Assembly: GCF_026344035.1 (NCBI RefSeq)
Contig: NZ_JAPKND010000008.1
Coordinates: forward strand, 62,001 to 126,000
Length of the DNA: 64,000 nt
Source of the DNA: Alcaligenes endophyticus
GTDB lineage: Bacteria > Pseudomonadota > Gammaproteobacteria > Burkholderiales > Burkholderiaceae_B
Reading direction: 5' to 3'
The notes under the pieces are model-generated. The model searched no databases and was not told the origin of the DNA. It worked only from the letters and a program-made list of their open reading frames with translations. The position numbers and the translations under genes are program-made. Below are positions 9,345 to 17,352 of this stretch, piece by piece. Within the stretch, counting starts at the first letter, position 1. Every line of letters begins with the position of its first letter.

Positions 9345-10499
9345 TTATTGCTGTAGGGCAATCACTACTGGCCCCTTTGGCTTGGCGCAGCACAATAAAA
9401 CCTTGCCCTCGGGCACATCATCCAAAGGCTCCTCAAAGTACTCAACGGTTCCCGATACCAACGTACACATACACGTATTACACAGGCCCGCACGACAATT
9501 GAAGTCTGGACTCAAGCCGGCATCTTCTGCCAGAACCAATAAAGACTCACAACCTTCTTGCCAAGGTAGTTCACGCCCATCAGGCAAGAACCTTACCTTT
9601 TCACCGCTTAAGCCCGCATCAGCGGTGAACTCCATGGCAGGTGCTGCTGGAGCCGTAGATAGGGGGGTAGCATCAAGTGTCGTTTCCAAAACCGTCGCCG
9701 GCCCAAAAAACTCGTAATGAATACGCTCTTTAGCCACTCCCAGACTACGTAGTAAAGAATAGTTAGCCTGCATAAAACCGCTAGGCCCACACAAGTACAT
9801 ATCGTAATCGTCGATAGGCAGTAAGGTTTGTAAATGCTCGCGAGAAATAACACCATCTGTATACGACCACGGCAAGGTGCTATCTGCCTGACGAGCACTA
9901 CGATAATAAAAAACCGCACTGACCCCAGAACGCCGTTCTGCTAACGCTTGCACTTCATGCCCAAAAGCATGCACATCACCATTTTCACACGCATGCAAGA
10001 AATACACCTTGCGCTGCGAATGTGTCACTAAGCGCTGCAGCATACATAACAAAGGGGTAATTCCTACTCCACCGCTAAGCAACACCACAGGCCGCTCCGA
10101 CTGTTCGTCCAGTACAAAGTCACCCATAGGCCCTGCAGCCGTTAAGCTATCGCCCACTTCGATGTGTTCATGCAAATAGCTCGAACCCACACCAGCCGGC
10201 CAATCGGTGCCTACAGGCGCTTGCTCGTGCTTAACAGAGATACGTAGCTGTCCCTGCTCGGCCGAATCTGCCGACACACTATAGTTACGTAGCACCGTCT
10301 GACCATTAACCGTAAAACGAAAAACCAAATACTGACCAGGCTGAAACGGCAAAACGGGTTGGCCGTCCGTAGGCTCAAGTATAAAAGAGGTAATAAACCG
10401 GCTTTCTTGCTGCCGCCCAACCACCTGATAAGGGCGGAAACGGCGGCTTGCAGCAGGGTCTGACGCCGAGATGGCACAATCTGCATAATGCTCTGTCAT
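9345..10499 (-). CDS. NAD(P)H ferredoxin oxidoreductase, electron donor of the adjacent Rieske oxygenase
   Basis: 384 residues. The N-terminal part is a ferredoxin-reductase fold: 'FQPGQYLVFRF', flavin-binding 'LRNYSVSA', then the nicotinamide-binding 'VVLLSGGVGITPLLCML' and 'DMYLCGPSGFMQANYSLL'. The C-terminal plant-type 2Fe-2S domain has Cys335, Cys340 and Cys343 in 'CRAGLCNTCMCTLVSG' and a fourth cysteine near 370. This flavin-NAD-ferredoxin order is that of class IA reductases such as phthalate dioxygenase reductase and VanB, but the protein is about 65 residues longer than VanB. It lies 20 nt downstream of the oxygenase gene and would pass electrons from NAD(P)H to its Rieske centre. Physiological substrate of the pair is unknown. 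Confidence 0.88.
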   Translation of the reverse strand: MTEHYADCAISASDPAASRRFRPYQVVGRQQESRFITSFILEPTDGQPVLPFQPGQYLVFRFTVNGQTVLRNYSVSADSAEQGQLRISVKHEQAPVGTDWPAGVGSSYLHEHIEVGDSLTAAGPMGDFVLDEQSERPVVLLSGGVGITPLLCMLQRLVTHSQRKVYFLHACENGDVHAFGHEVQALAERRSGVSAVFYYRSARQADSTLPWSYTDGVISREHLQTLLPIDDYDMYLCGPSGFMQANYSLLRSLGVAKERIHYEFFGPATVLETTLDATPLSTAPAAPAMEFTADAGLSGEKVRFLPDGRELPWQEGCESLLVLAEDAGLSPDFNCRAGLCNTCMCTLVSGTVEYFEEPLDDVPEGKVLLCCAKPKGPVVIALQQ

Positions 10500-10519
10500 G
10501 ATGCTACTCCCGCTAGTAA

Positions 10520-11554
10520 TCAGGCCTGGGCCACCGCGGCCTGTTCTGCTTCGATCAATTGCTTGATACGACGACGGAACCGCATAGGGCCGGAGTCAAT
10601 CGGCAAGTCCAAAGCGGCCGGACGCAATTTCAGATTTTTATGCACCTGTTCCAACACCTCTTTATCTTCTTGGAAGGCAGAGCGTACATCGTGATTAAAA
10701 ATGGAAGAGACTTCTTGATCATTAGGGCTGAAATTGCGTAACTGAAACCAGAAATAGCGGGTACTGTTTTCATCAATGGGCGTCAGCAGGTTATACGAAT
10801 CCATTAAAAACACATCAGGATGAAACTGCGTTGGATCGTCCGTGCCTGCCCCAGCGGGCAAGAAAATAGCACGAATCACCGCAACCGAGGGAAAGCGCAC
10901 CTCGTATTGCTGTTTTCTGTCGCAACGACCGCTAAATTTCACAAATTTTTGGTAGAACGGTGCCACTTCCACGTCGCGCGACCAACGCGATACGGTGACT
11001 CCGTCTTCAGCCACTTTAACCTCTAGTGGTAAACCTATAATATCGGCGCTACCAAATGAGGTCTGATGAACCCAAGACACATGAGAGGGGTCCAACAAGT
11101 TATCGGTGACGTATAAATAATTGCAATCTAACTCCATAGCGTCACCACTGTTCACCCCCCACTCCGGGTGTCCCCACTCCTCGATATGAATCAAAGTAGA
11201 CTCGTCTGCCAAGGCTGGATCACCCATCCACACCCAGACCATGCCATAGCGCTCTGTACAGGGATAGCTGCGCACCACGGCGCTTTTTGGTATCTGGGCC
11301 ACTCCTGGGGCCTTAGTACAGGCACCGCTGCAATCAAAGGTTAAGCCGTGGTAACCACACTCGACCTGATCACCAATTAACCGTCCCTTAGACAAAGGCA
11401 GACGACGATGTGGGCAAGAGTCCTCGAGTGCCACGGGTTGCCCGTCTTCACGGCGATACAAAACGAGATCTTCGCCCAACATGCGCACTGGAAATAACTG
11501 ACGATTTACATCTTTAGCCAACGCACCTACGTACCATGCATTACGTACAAACAT
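10520..11554 (-). CDS. Rieske 2Fe-2S oxygenase, VanA-like
   Basis: 344 residues. The N-terminal Rieske domain has Cys47-X-His49 and Cys66-X2-His69 in 'SCPHRRLPLSKGRLI' and 'VECGYHGLTF'. The catalytic domain carries the mononuclear iron motif with His158 and His163 in 'DNLLDPSHVSWVHQTSF', preceded by the bridging Asp151. Length and pattern match the VanA/O-demethylase group of oxygenases rather than large ring dioxygenase alpha subunits. Such enzymes demethylate or monooxygenate aromatic and N-methyl compounds. No beta subunit is present. It is the first gene of a two-gene operon with its reductase and divergent from a LysR regulator. The neighbouring hut genes do not by themselves prove an imidazole substrate. 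Confidence 0.88.
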   Translation of the reverse strand: MFVRNAWYVGALAKDVNRQLFPVRMLGEDLVLYRREDGQPVALEDSCPHRRLPLSKGRLIGDQVECGYHGLTFDCSGACTKAPGVAQIPKSAVVRSYPCTERYGMVWVWMGDPALADESTLIHIEEWGHPEWGVNSGDAMELDCNYLYVTDNLLDPSHVSWVHQTSFGSADIIGLPLEVKVAEDGVTVSRWSRDVEVAPFYQKFVKFSGRCDRKQQYEVRFPSVAVIRAIFLPAGAGTDDPTQFHPDVFLMDSYNLLTPIDENSTRYFWFQLRNFSPNDQEVSSIFNHDVRSAFQEDKEVLEQVHKNLKLRPAALDLPIDSGPMRFRRRIKQLIEAEQAAVAQA

Positions 11555-11658
11555 AATGTCTCACCCCAAAGTTAACACTGTCTACTGACCACGTTTATAG
11601 CGGCCTCTCTATTTAGTTTCATGATAATCTTAAACATAAACAGAGTTATTGCCTGTTC

Positions 11659-11675
11659 GTTTAGAAAATCTAAAC
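11659..11675. promoter_or_regulatory. dyad in the Rieske oxygenase / LysR divergent promoter
   Basis: GTTTAGA-AAA-TCTAAAC is a perfect 7-bp inverted repeat with a 3-bp spacer, 17 bp in all. It sits 50-66 bp upstream of the lysR-type gene and about 105 bp upstream of the oxygenase. It is a likely binding site of the adjacent LysR protein. Confidence 0.5.
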
Positions 11676-11724
11676 TGTTTCAGAATACAAGTTCCACCCT
11701 ACAGCCCTTTTTACTCTTCCTCTG

Positions 11725-12690
11725 ATGCACGCCCTTCCTCCCCTACGCGCCGTAGAAATTTTCGAGACCTTAGGCCATAGCCAAAGCCTCCAAGAGGCGG
11801 CACAGCGGCTTCAAATCACACCCGGTGCCGTCAGCCAACAGCTCAAACTACTCGAACAAGAGGTAGGCACCAGCCTAACCTACCGTGAAGGTAAACGCTT
11901 ACGTTTAACCGCTGCTGGCACGCGTTACCATCAACTGTGCACCCAGGCTTTTGAGCTGTTGCGTGAAGCACAGCAAGAAATGGAACGTGCCCGCAACACC
12001 AGCATGCTTTCTATTAGTGCCGTGCCTTCCCTACTGAAAACATGGGTCGCCCCCTTAATATTTGAATGGCAAGAGCAACACGACCCACTCCTTACTCTGC
12101 ATCTTAAAGGTAGCCACGCCGAACCGGATCTCGAAGCGGAACATATTGATTTCCGCATCACCTACGGCCAAACTGGGTTACGGAGCAGCAATCACACCGA
12201 GCTGTATACGGATTTAGTGGTGCCCGCGTGCAGCCCACAGCTACTAGGTAGCCTAGGTTCGTTGCAACACCCTCGCGATATTCTTAACTATCCGCTCTTG
12301 TCGTCTGATTGGCAGCCCCGCTTCACCTCCCCCCCCTCGTGGCGGGAATGGTTTGAAGCCGCGCTAGTCTCGTTAGATGCACAGCCCTTAGACAGTTTCA
12401 GAATTTTTTCTTTGTCTCATATGGCCATAGATGCGGCAGTCGCCGGCCAAGGATTTGTATTGGCCCAATGCTCCATGATTCAGCAAGAGCTAGCACAAGG
12501 CAAGCTGATCCTGCCCTTCTCCCTAGCACTACCCTTACCTTGGCCTTACGTACTCAGTTGGCGCAGTGGCTCATTTGAGAACCCATCGAGTCGCCAGTTT
12601 CACCGCTGGCTGCTTAGCCGTGGGCGTTTTCAAGCTACGGCAAATCAATCTATGCTGCAGCAGGCACAATGTCGGTGGCCACTTACGTAG
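11725..12690 (+). CDS. LysR-family transcriptional regulator, GcvA-like
   Basis: 321 residues. The N-terminal helix-turn-helix is clear: 'PPLRAVEIFETLGHSQSLQE', 'AAQRLQITPGAVSQQLKLLE', then 'LRLTAAGTRYHQLC'. The effector domain starts near residue 95 and matches the GcvA/AmpR-like subgroup ('DFRITYG', 'HMAIDAAVAGQGFVLAQCSM'). It is divergent from the Rieske oxygenase operon across 170 bp, the standard layout for a LysR activator of its neighbour. The effector is unknown and presumably the oxygenase substrate. The ATG at 11725 has only a weak upstream ribosome site. Confidence 0.9.
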   Translation: MHALPPLRAVEIFETLGHSQSLQEAAQRLQITPGAVSQQLKLLEQEVGTSLTYREGKRLRLTAAGTRYHQLCTQAFELLREAQQEMERARNTSMLSISAVPSLLKTWVAPLIFEWQEQHDPLLTLHLKGSHAEPDLEAEHIDFRITYGQTGLRSSNHTELYTDLVVPACSPQLLGSLGSLQHPRDILNYPLLSSDWQPRFTSPPSWREWFEAALVSLDAQPLDSFRIFSLSHMAIDAAVAGQGFVLAQCSMIQQELAQGKLILPFSLALPLPWPYVLSWRSGSFENPSSRQFHRWLLSRGRFQATANQSMLQQAQCRWPLT

Positions 12691-12704
12691 CCACCACAAA
12701 GGCA

Positions 12705-12728
12705 GCTGGGCCTGTCGGGTCGCCCAGC
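12705..12728. terminator. hairpin between convergent lysR-type gene and aminotransferase
   Basis: GCTGGGC (12705-12711) pairs with GCCCAGC (12722-12728) around a 10-nt loop. It lies between two convergent stop codons only 53 bp apart. No T-run is visible, so it is a tentative terminator. Confidence 0.4.
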
Positions 12729-12743
12729 CTATGAGTGTCAACG

Positions 12744-13955
12744 TTACGCCAAGCTATCGTCGGTCACCACTTGAGCCAAAGCTTGCACAAAATACTCAAG
12801 ATTGTCTTGGTTAAGACCCGGCATACTGATACGGCCAGAGTCAATAATGTACACCGCATGATCGCGGCGCAATGCCTCAAGTTGAGCCAAATTCAAACCG
12901 GTATAGCAAAACATACCGCGTTGCTTCACAAAATAGCTGCTATCGTAGTTAGGAGCAATCTCTTGCAAGCGCTCATGGGCCAAACGTCGCATGGTCGCAA
13001 TACGATCACGCATACATTCCACTTCAGCTTGCCACTCTGCAAATAGCTCGGGATCAGCCAGCACAGACGCAATCGCCTGCCCACCATGTGAGGGGGGGTT
13101 AGAATAAATACGGCGTACTACTGCTTGCAATTGCCCCAATACGCGCTGTGCCTCGTCGGCACTTTGACACACCACCGATAGGCTGCCACAGCGCTCAGCG
13201 TAATAGGAGAAGTTTTTAGAAAACGAACTGGCCACAAAAAAGGTCAGGCCCGCCTCTACCATGGCGCGTATGGCAAACGCGTCTTCATCTAAACTACGCC
13301 CAAACCCTTGGTAAGCCATGTCCATAAAGGCAATTAACCGCTGATCACGTAATACATCGATGATCTCTAGCCATTGTTCATCTGTAAGATCTGCTCCCGT
13401 AGGGTTATGACAGCAGGGATGCAACAGCACAATACTATGCTCGGGCAGCGCACGGATATCAGCCATCAGGCCAGCAAAATCTACCCCTTGTGTGCGAGCA
13501 TCGTAATAACGGTAAGAATGGGTAGGAATACCCGCACCTTGGAAAATGGAGTGGTGATTATCCCAAGCAGGGTCGCTAATCCACATTTCACTGTTAGGAT
13601 ATGCCAGATGTAAGAAGTCGCCGCCTACTTTGAGTGCCCCAGTACCCCCCAAGGTTTGTATGGTCGCAATGCGTCCCTGTGCCAACGCGCTATTATCAGC
13701 ACCAAAAATCAGCTTTTGCACTTGCTCGCGGTAAGTCGCCAACCCTTCCATGGGTAAATAGCCGCGCGGAAGATTCTTTTCAGCCCAAGCTTGCTCTGCA
13801 CGACGAGCCACGTCCAACACGGGCAAACGTCCTTGTTCATCGTAGTATAAGCCGACGGTCAGATTCACTTTCACATCACGCGGATCTGCTTGATACGCCG
13901 CGCCTATACGAAAAATAGGATCCCCACCAAAAGCCTTGATATGCTGAAACATCAA
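12744..13955 (-). CDS. tyrB: aromatic amino acid aminotransferase
   Basis: 403 residues, class I PLP-dependent aminotransferase of the AspC/TyrB group. The PLP-binding lysine is Lys247 in 'SSFSKNFSYYAERCG'. 'HPCCHNPTGADL' carries the substrate/PLP asparagine, and 'DMAYQGFG' precedes it. 'YSNPPSHGGQ' and C-terminal 'RISMPGLNQDN' with the carboxylate-binding Arg also match. It swaps amino groups between tyrosine/phenylalanine (or aspartate) and 2-oxoglutarate. Separating TyrB from AspC by eye is uncertain; 'aspartate/aromatic aminotransferase' is safe. The start may be Met1 or Met2. It stands alone, convergent to the LysR gene. Confidence 0.9.
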   Translation of the reverse strand: MMFQHIKAFGGDPIFRIGAAYQADPRDVKVNLTVGLYYDEQGRLPVLDVARRAEQAWAEKNLPRGYLPMEGLATYREQVQKLIFGADNSALAQGRIATIQTLGGTGALKVGGDFLHLAYPNSEMWISDPAWDNHHSIFQGAGIPTHSYRYYDARTQGVDFAGLMADIRALPEHSIVLLHPCCHNPTGADLTDEQWLEIIDVLRDQRLIAFMDMAYQGFGRSLDEDAFAIRAMVEAGLTFFVASSFSKNFSYYAERCGSLSVVCQSADEAQRVLGQLQAVVRRIYSNPPSHGGQAIASVLADPELFAEWQAEVECMRDRIATMRRLAHERLQEIAPNYDSSYFVKQRGMFCYTGLNLAQLEALRRDHAVYIIDSGRISMPGLNQDNLEYFVQALAQVVTDDSLA

Positions 13956-14168
13956 TTTTCCCTTACCTTAAATAAACGAGACGCAAACCATCATCATATA
14001 CGCATCCCAACGACTCTGGGGCTCACGTAGGCCCCTCAGTGCGCCCTGAGCCCCATGCTCTTGCCTAGCTAAGGTGATCAATATAAATCAGCAGGCGGCA
14101 TTTATACACACTGCCATCCTCTGAGACAGGTAAGATAACTGCTTGAGCATTTCTCTGAGGAGTAGAGC

Positions 14169-14918
14169 GTGTCCTTATTTCCCCCTACCCAGGCCTGCCC
14201 TTTGCTGGGCGCTAGCAACTTTCGCGACATAGGTGGTTACTCTACTGAGCATGGCCCCGTAATGACAGGGCGTGTTTTCCGTTCTGACCAAATCGCCGAA
14301 CTACAAGCCCCAGACCTAGCCTACTTACAAGAACTAGGCGTCAGTCATGCTTTAGATTTTCGCGGCGCCCACGAACGTAAACGTTCGCCGTATCAGTACG
14401 AGTTTTTGCGGCATGACTTGCTCAGCATAGAGCCTACTATTGTGCAAGACTTGGGCAGCATTATGCAGGCTGAACACGGTCAGCTCACTGCCGCACAAGC
14501 ACGATTAGTCATGCAGAAAACCTATGTGGAGTTTGTACAGAACCATAGTGCGCAGTTTGCACGAGTTTTTGATCAGTTGCTCAACACCGAGCAAGCAGTA
14601 CTCATGCACTGTACCGCCGGCAAGGACCGCACTGGCTTTGCGGTAGCCTTAGTGCACAGTGCGCTAGGTGTTGCCCCAGACGACATCATGCACGACTACA
14701 TGCTTTCGCAAAAATACTTCAAGCGTCCCAATCTAGACGATAATCGTGGCTTAAGCGACGAGGTGCTTGATGTCGTCTGGGGAGTAGAACCGGCTTTTCT
14801 GAATGCTGCGTTCACGCAAATCACCCAGCAATATGGTTCAACCCAACAATACTTGCAGCAAGCACTAGGCTTAGATACGGCACGTCAAGAGCAATTGCTA
14901 GCCCGCTATATTAGTTAA
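14169..14918 (+). CDS. protein tyrosine/serine phosphatase, DSP-like
   Basis: 249 residues with the phosphatase loop 'HCTAGKDRTG' (Cys148 nucleophile, Arg154). N-terminal 'NFRDIGGY' and 'FRSDQIAEL' are characteristic of the Y_phosphatase3 family, bacterial proteins related to MptpB-type phosphatases. It could dephosphorylate phosphotyrosine/serine or phosphoinositides; the cellular substrate is not known. No signal peptide is seen, so it is likely cytoplasmic. The start is a GTG at 14169 with CTGAGGAG upstream. It ends 7 bp from the stop of the convergent MBL gene. Confidence 0.88.
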   Translation: MSLFPPTQACPLLGASNFRDIGGYSTEHGPVMTGRVFRSDQIAELQAPDLAYLQELGVSHALDFRGAHERKRSPYQYEFLRHDLLSIEPTIVQDLGSIMQAEHGQLTAAQARLVMQKTYVEFVQNHSAQFARVFDQLLNTEQAVLMHCTAGKDRTGFAVALVHSALGVAPDDIMHDYMLSQKYFKRPNLDDNRGLSDEVLDVVWGVEPAFLNAAFTQITQQYGSTQQYLQQALGLDTARQEQLLARYIS

Positions 14919-14925
14919 GCATGGA

Positions 14926-16113
14926 TTAAGCATCGGCGAGGCTCCAGCTACGTTGCAACGACAGGCTTTTGCCCACGCCGTTCGTCCAATCGCGCTCATC
15001 GTGAATGGTGGTGAATAACGGTACGGTATAAGTTGGCTCTACCATGTTCACCACCCAACGCAAATCATTCAAGCGCGGATGCACATTCCAGCGTAAAACA
15101 TGGCTTCCCTTGGGACCATGCGGTGGCACATAACCGGTGTAAATTAAATAGCGCTGCTCCTGATTATCAGCCACGTCGGCCCACGAAAACTGGCCTTCCC
15201 GTATTAAACGCCCCGCTTCCCCCCCTATTCCGTCAGCCTCACCGGCCAGAATTAAATGGGCGTGCGGATTAAACTGCGCCGCTTGCGGCATAATATCGCG
15301 CAACTGCTGTTTAATACCGGGCAATAGCATGTCATCACCCTCATACACCAGACGCGTCAGGTTTTCATAACAAGCCGGATCTAACGACCAATCAGTACAG
15401 CCGGCTTGATGGCGCCAAAGTGCAATTTCCACCGCGCGCCCAGAGGGAGGTACAGGGAGTAACGCGGGTTTTTCCAATAACAATAACTCCAGTGTTTCCG
15501 AGGCCAAGAGACGCGTTTGATCGTACAAACCATACGTAGCATCTAGCAACGCCAGCTCTGCCTGGGGCGGCACATCAAACGGGTATAATAAGGATTCACA
15601 GGAAAAATCGCCGCTGTAAAATACCCCTCCCCCTATGTCTAGGTGCAGCCAGACCCCGCCTAAAGCCTGACCAGAACGCCCAGTTTGTATGGCAATATCA
15701 TCAATATAAGTAAAACCCTGCATTGGCAATTCACGCCAAATACGCCCTGGCGGCAAACAGCGTGCCGTCGCTGCACTAGCATAAATAGGAATATGCTCAG
15801 GTAAATACTTGACGCCACCGGCATGGTCTTGCTGATCTTGGGTGAGTAATACAGCATCCAAGTCCAACCCCTGATACCAGTCACAGCTTTGCCCTGGATG
15901 CAAGGCGCCCCCCGCATCCAGCAATATGCGCAACCCTCGTGCCTCTACCAATATCGCTGCCGGTCTTTTTTCACCTAAACCGCTTAGTACGGTTACACGC
16001 GCCTGACTCACCGCCTTTCTCCCAGTACTCTGAGCAGCCCCTAGGTATGGCCCAGGCCGTGTAGGGCTTTGCAAGCCCGTATCAAGTAGACCTGTTGTTA
16101 TCGTTTCGTTCAT
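14926..16113 (-). CDS. metallo-beta-lactamase-fold hydrolase with altered metal motif
   Basis: 395 residues, similar in layout to MBL-fold exonuclease-like proteins: a first strand segment 'LSGLGEKRPAAILVEARGLR', then 'ILLDAGGALHPGQ' and 'LDAVLLTQDQQDHAGGVKYL', and later 'GGGVFYSGDFSCES'. In normal family members the third motif reads T-H-x-H-x-D-H. Here residues 91-97 are T-Q-D-Q-Q-D-H, so both leading zinc-1 histidines are glutamine while Asp96 and His97 remain. The GD pair is kept. The protein may be catalytically altered or a pseudoenzyme. The reading frame is intact over full length, so it is not simply decayed. Function is not assignable; it is convergent to the phosphatase gene. Confidence 0.75.
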   Translation of the reverse strand: MNETITTGLLDTGLQSPTRPGPYLGAAQSTGRKAVSQARVTVLSGLGEKRPAAILVEARGLRILLDAGGALHPGQSCDWYQGLDLDAVLLTQDQQDHAGGVKYLPEHIPIYASAATARCLPPGRIWRELPMQGFTYIDDIAIQTGRSGQALGGVWLHLDIGGGVFYSGDFSCESLLYPFDVPPQAELALLDATYGLYDQTRLLASETLELLLLEKPALLPVPPSGRAVEIALWRHQAGCTDWSLDPACYENLTRLVYEGDDMLLPGIKQQLRDIMPQAAQFNPHAHLILAGEADGIGGEAGRLIREGQFSWADVADNQEQRYLIYTGYVPPHGPKGSHVLRWNVHPRLNDLRWVVNMVEPTYTVPLFTTIHDERDWTNGVGKSLSLQRSWSLADA

Positions 16114-16465
16114 GGCAAATACCTATTGCAGCCTTAACAGGCCATGCTAAGCGCCTCAGCCCGAATACATAGTAATAAAACCCCTTGCTCAAGCAATTGC
16201 ACTACCGTTATTTCTACCCATCGCACTCAGAACTAATAGGCTCTGATATTACGTAATGACAATCTCTTATGCTGTTCAGAATAAACAAAGCGCTTTGCAG
16301 TGACGTTAAGGTTTTGTTTCTCATCCATGACAAAAGCTCCAGCACTCTTCTGAATGGACGCTACGCGACATGAAAAGGCCGACAACAAAGCTAAAACCCG
16401 ATAAAAAAAGCGCCCGCTTGGGCGCTTAAAACATGGAGACTCACGGCTGTAATAGGGAAGTTAAC
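16114..16465. other. gene-free stretch between MBL gene and ferritin-like gene
   Basis: These 352 bases hold the upstream region of the MBL gene and the terminator of the ferritin-like gene. I see a 10-bp palindrome ATTACGTAAT at 16248-16257 and a short dyad TTGCT-CA-AGCAA near 16187. No open frame with coding character was seen. Confidence 0.5.
16402..16430 (-). terminator. terminator of the ferritin-like gene
   Basis: AAGCGCCC (16408-16415) pairs perfectly with GGGCGCTT (16420-16427) around a 4-nt loop. Read on the minus strand, the stem is followed by a run of seven T, a classic intrinsic terminator. Confidence 0.85.
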
Positions 16466-17008
16466 TTAATCACTCAATAAATCACTCATATCATCGGCGT
16501 GCTCTTCCTCGACAGCCATAATCTCAATCAACATCTGTCTGGTAGTAGGGTCCGTATCACCAATAATAGCGATCATCTGACGATACGACTCGATCGCAAT
16601 CCGTTCAGCAATCAGATTGGCCCGAATCATGGCCTTGATATCAAGGTTATCGTCATACTCCGCATGACTGCGCACACTCAATGTATCGGGGTTAAAGTCA
16701 GGTTGACCATTTAACTGCACAATCCGCTCTGCAATACGATCCGCATGTTCTTGCTCTTGCTGGGCATGCTCCAGAAACTCAGCTTTAACAGCATCATTGG
16801 CTAAACCAGTCGCCGTAAAATAATGGCGCTTATAGCGCATCACACAGACTAATTCCGTTGCTAAAGCGTCATTTAACAACTTAATAATTTTTTCTCTGTC
16901 GCCCTGATATCCCGACGATACCGCTCCCTCACTGACCTGTTGACGAGCGGCTTCTCGTATGGCTTGAACATCAATCTCGTCGTAGACTACTGCACTTTGT
17001 TGACTCAT
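16466..17008 (-). CDS. ferritin-like / bacterioferritin-family protein
   Basis: 180 residues folding as a four-helix bundle. The di-iron ligands can be read in order: Glu in 'LATELVCVMRYKRH', Glu-X2-His in 'QQEQEHADRIAERI', Glu in 'IAERIAIESYRQMI', and Glu-X2-His in 'AVEEEHADDMSDLL'. An N-terminal extension of about 40 residues precedes helix A. The length and motifs suit a bacterioferritin or Dps-like ferritin that oxidises and stores Fe(II) or protects DNA. I do not see the heme-ligand methionine context clearly, so the subtype is open. It is monocistronic, with a strong terminator. Confidence 0.82.
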   Translation of the reverse strand: MSQQSAVVYDEIDVQAIREAARQQVSEGAVSSGYQGDREKIIKLLNDALATELVCVMRYKRHYFTATGLANDAVKAEFLEHAQQEQEHADRIAERIVQLNGQPDFNPDTLSVRSHAEYDDNLDIKAMIRANLIAERIAIESYRQMIAIIGDTDPTTRQMLIEIMAVEEEHADDMSDLLSD

Positions 17009-17236
17009 GACTGCACTCCGTACAAACTCAGTTTAGTAGGAGCAATGCCGTATTCATCCACCTGCATCTAACGCATCGGCAACATCACTACTCGTTTCAC
17101 CCTTTACTTGGCGCCGATTCTCGTTATGGGCTGGCATCTGGAATGTCGCATTGCTGAATCATCATGGTAGGAAAATACACCCCTACTGGCTAGGGCTAAA
17201 CACAAGTAAAGTTTACTCAGCCACTACAAAAGTTAA

Positions 17237-17283
17237 CACCGAGACTTCTACTATTTGCTCAGCAGCAAACGTAGGCCTCGGTG
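17237..17283. repeat. long interrupted hairpin, function unknown
   Basis: Nested arms pair in register. CACCGAG (17237-17243) pairs with CTCGGTG (17277-17283). CTAC (17248-17251) pairs with GTAG (17271-17274). TTTGCT (17254-17259) pairs with AGCAAA (17264-17269) around the loop CAGC. In all, 17 base pairs with small internal loops. On the minus strand it is followed by a short T4 run. It may be a terminator, REP-like element or part of a small RNA. Confidence 0.6.
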
Positions 17284-17301
17284 CTTACTGGCTTCAAGCG
17301 G

Positions 17302-17329
17302 ATGTTACCGCACCCTCGTGCGGTAACAT
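17302..17329. repeat. perfect 12-bp hairpin downstream of gabD
   Basis: ATGTTACCGCAC (17302-17313) pairs perfectly with GTGCGGTAACAT (17318-17329) around the loop CCTC. It lies 23 bp after the gabD stop on the minus strand, the place for a terminator, but no T-run follows. Confidence 0.65.
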
Positions 17330-17352
17330 TTAAGTACAAAATACGCAGCCTG

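Larger units (their letters stand above)
17009..17352. other. gene-free stretch with two strong hairpins
   Basis: These 344 bases lie between the ferritin-like gene (its upstream side) and the 3' end of the semialdehyde dehydrogenase gene. No protein-coding signal was found. Two marked inverted repeats sit at 17237-17283 and 17302-17329, described separately. Confidence 0.6.

Noticed and set aside
17151-17333. 60-codon frame crossing the two hairpins
   Set aside because: Its sequence is dictated by the inverted repeats and lacks a ribosome site.
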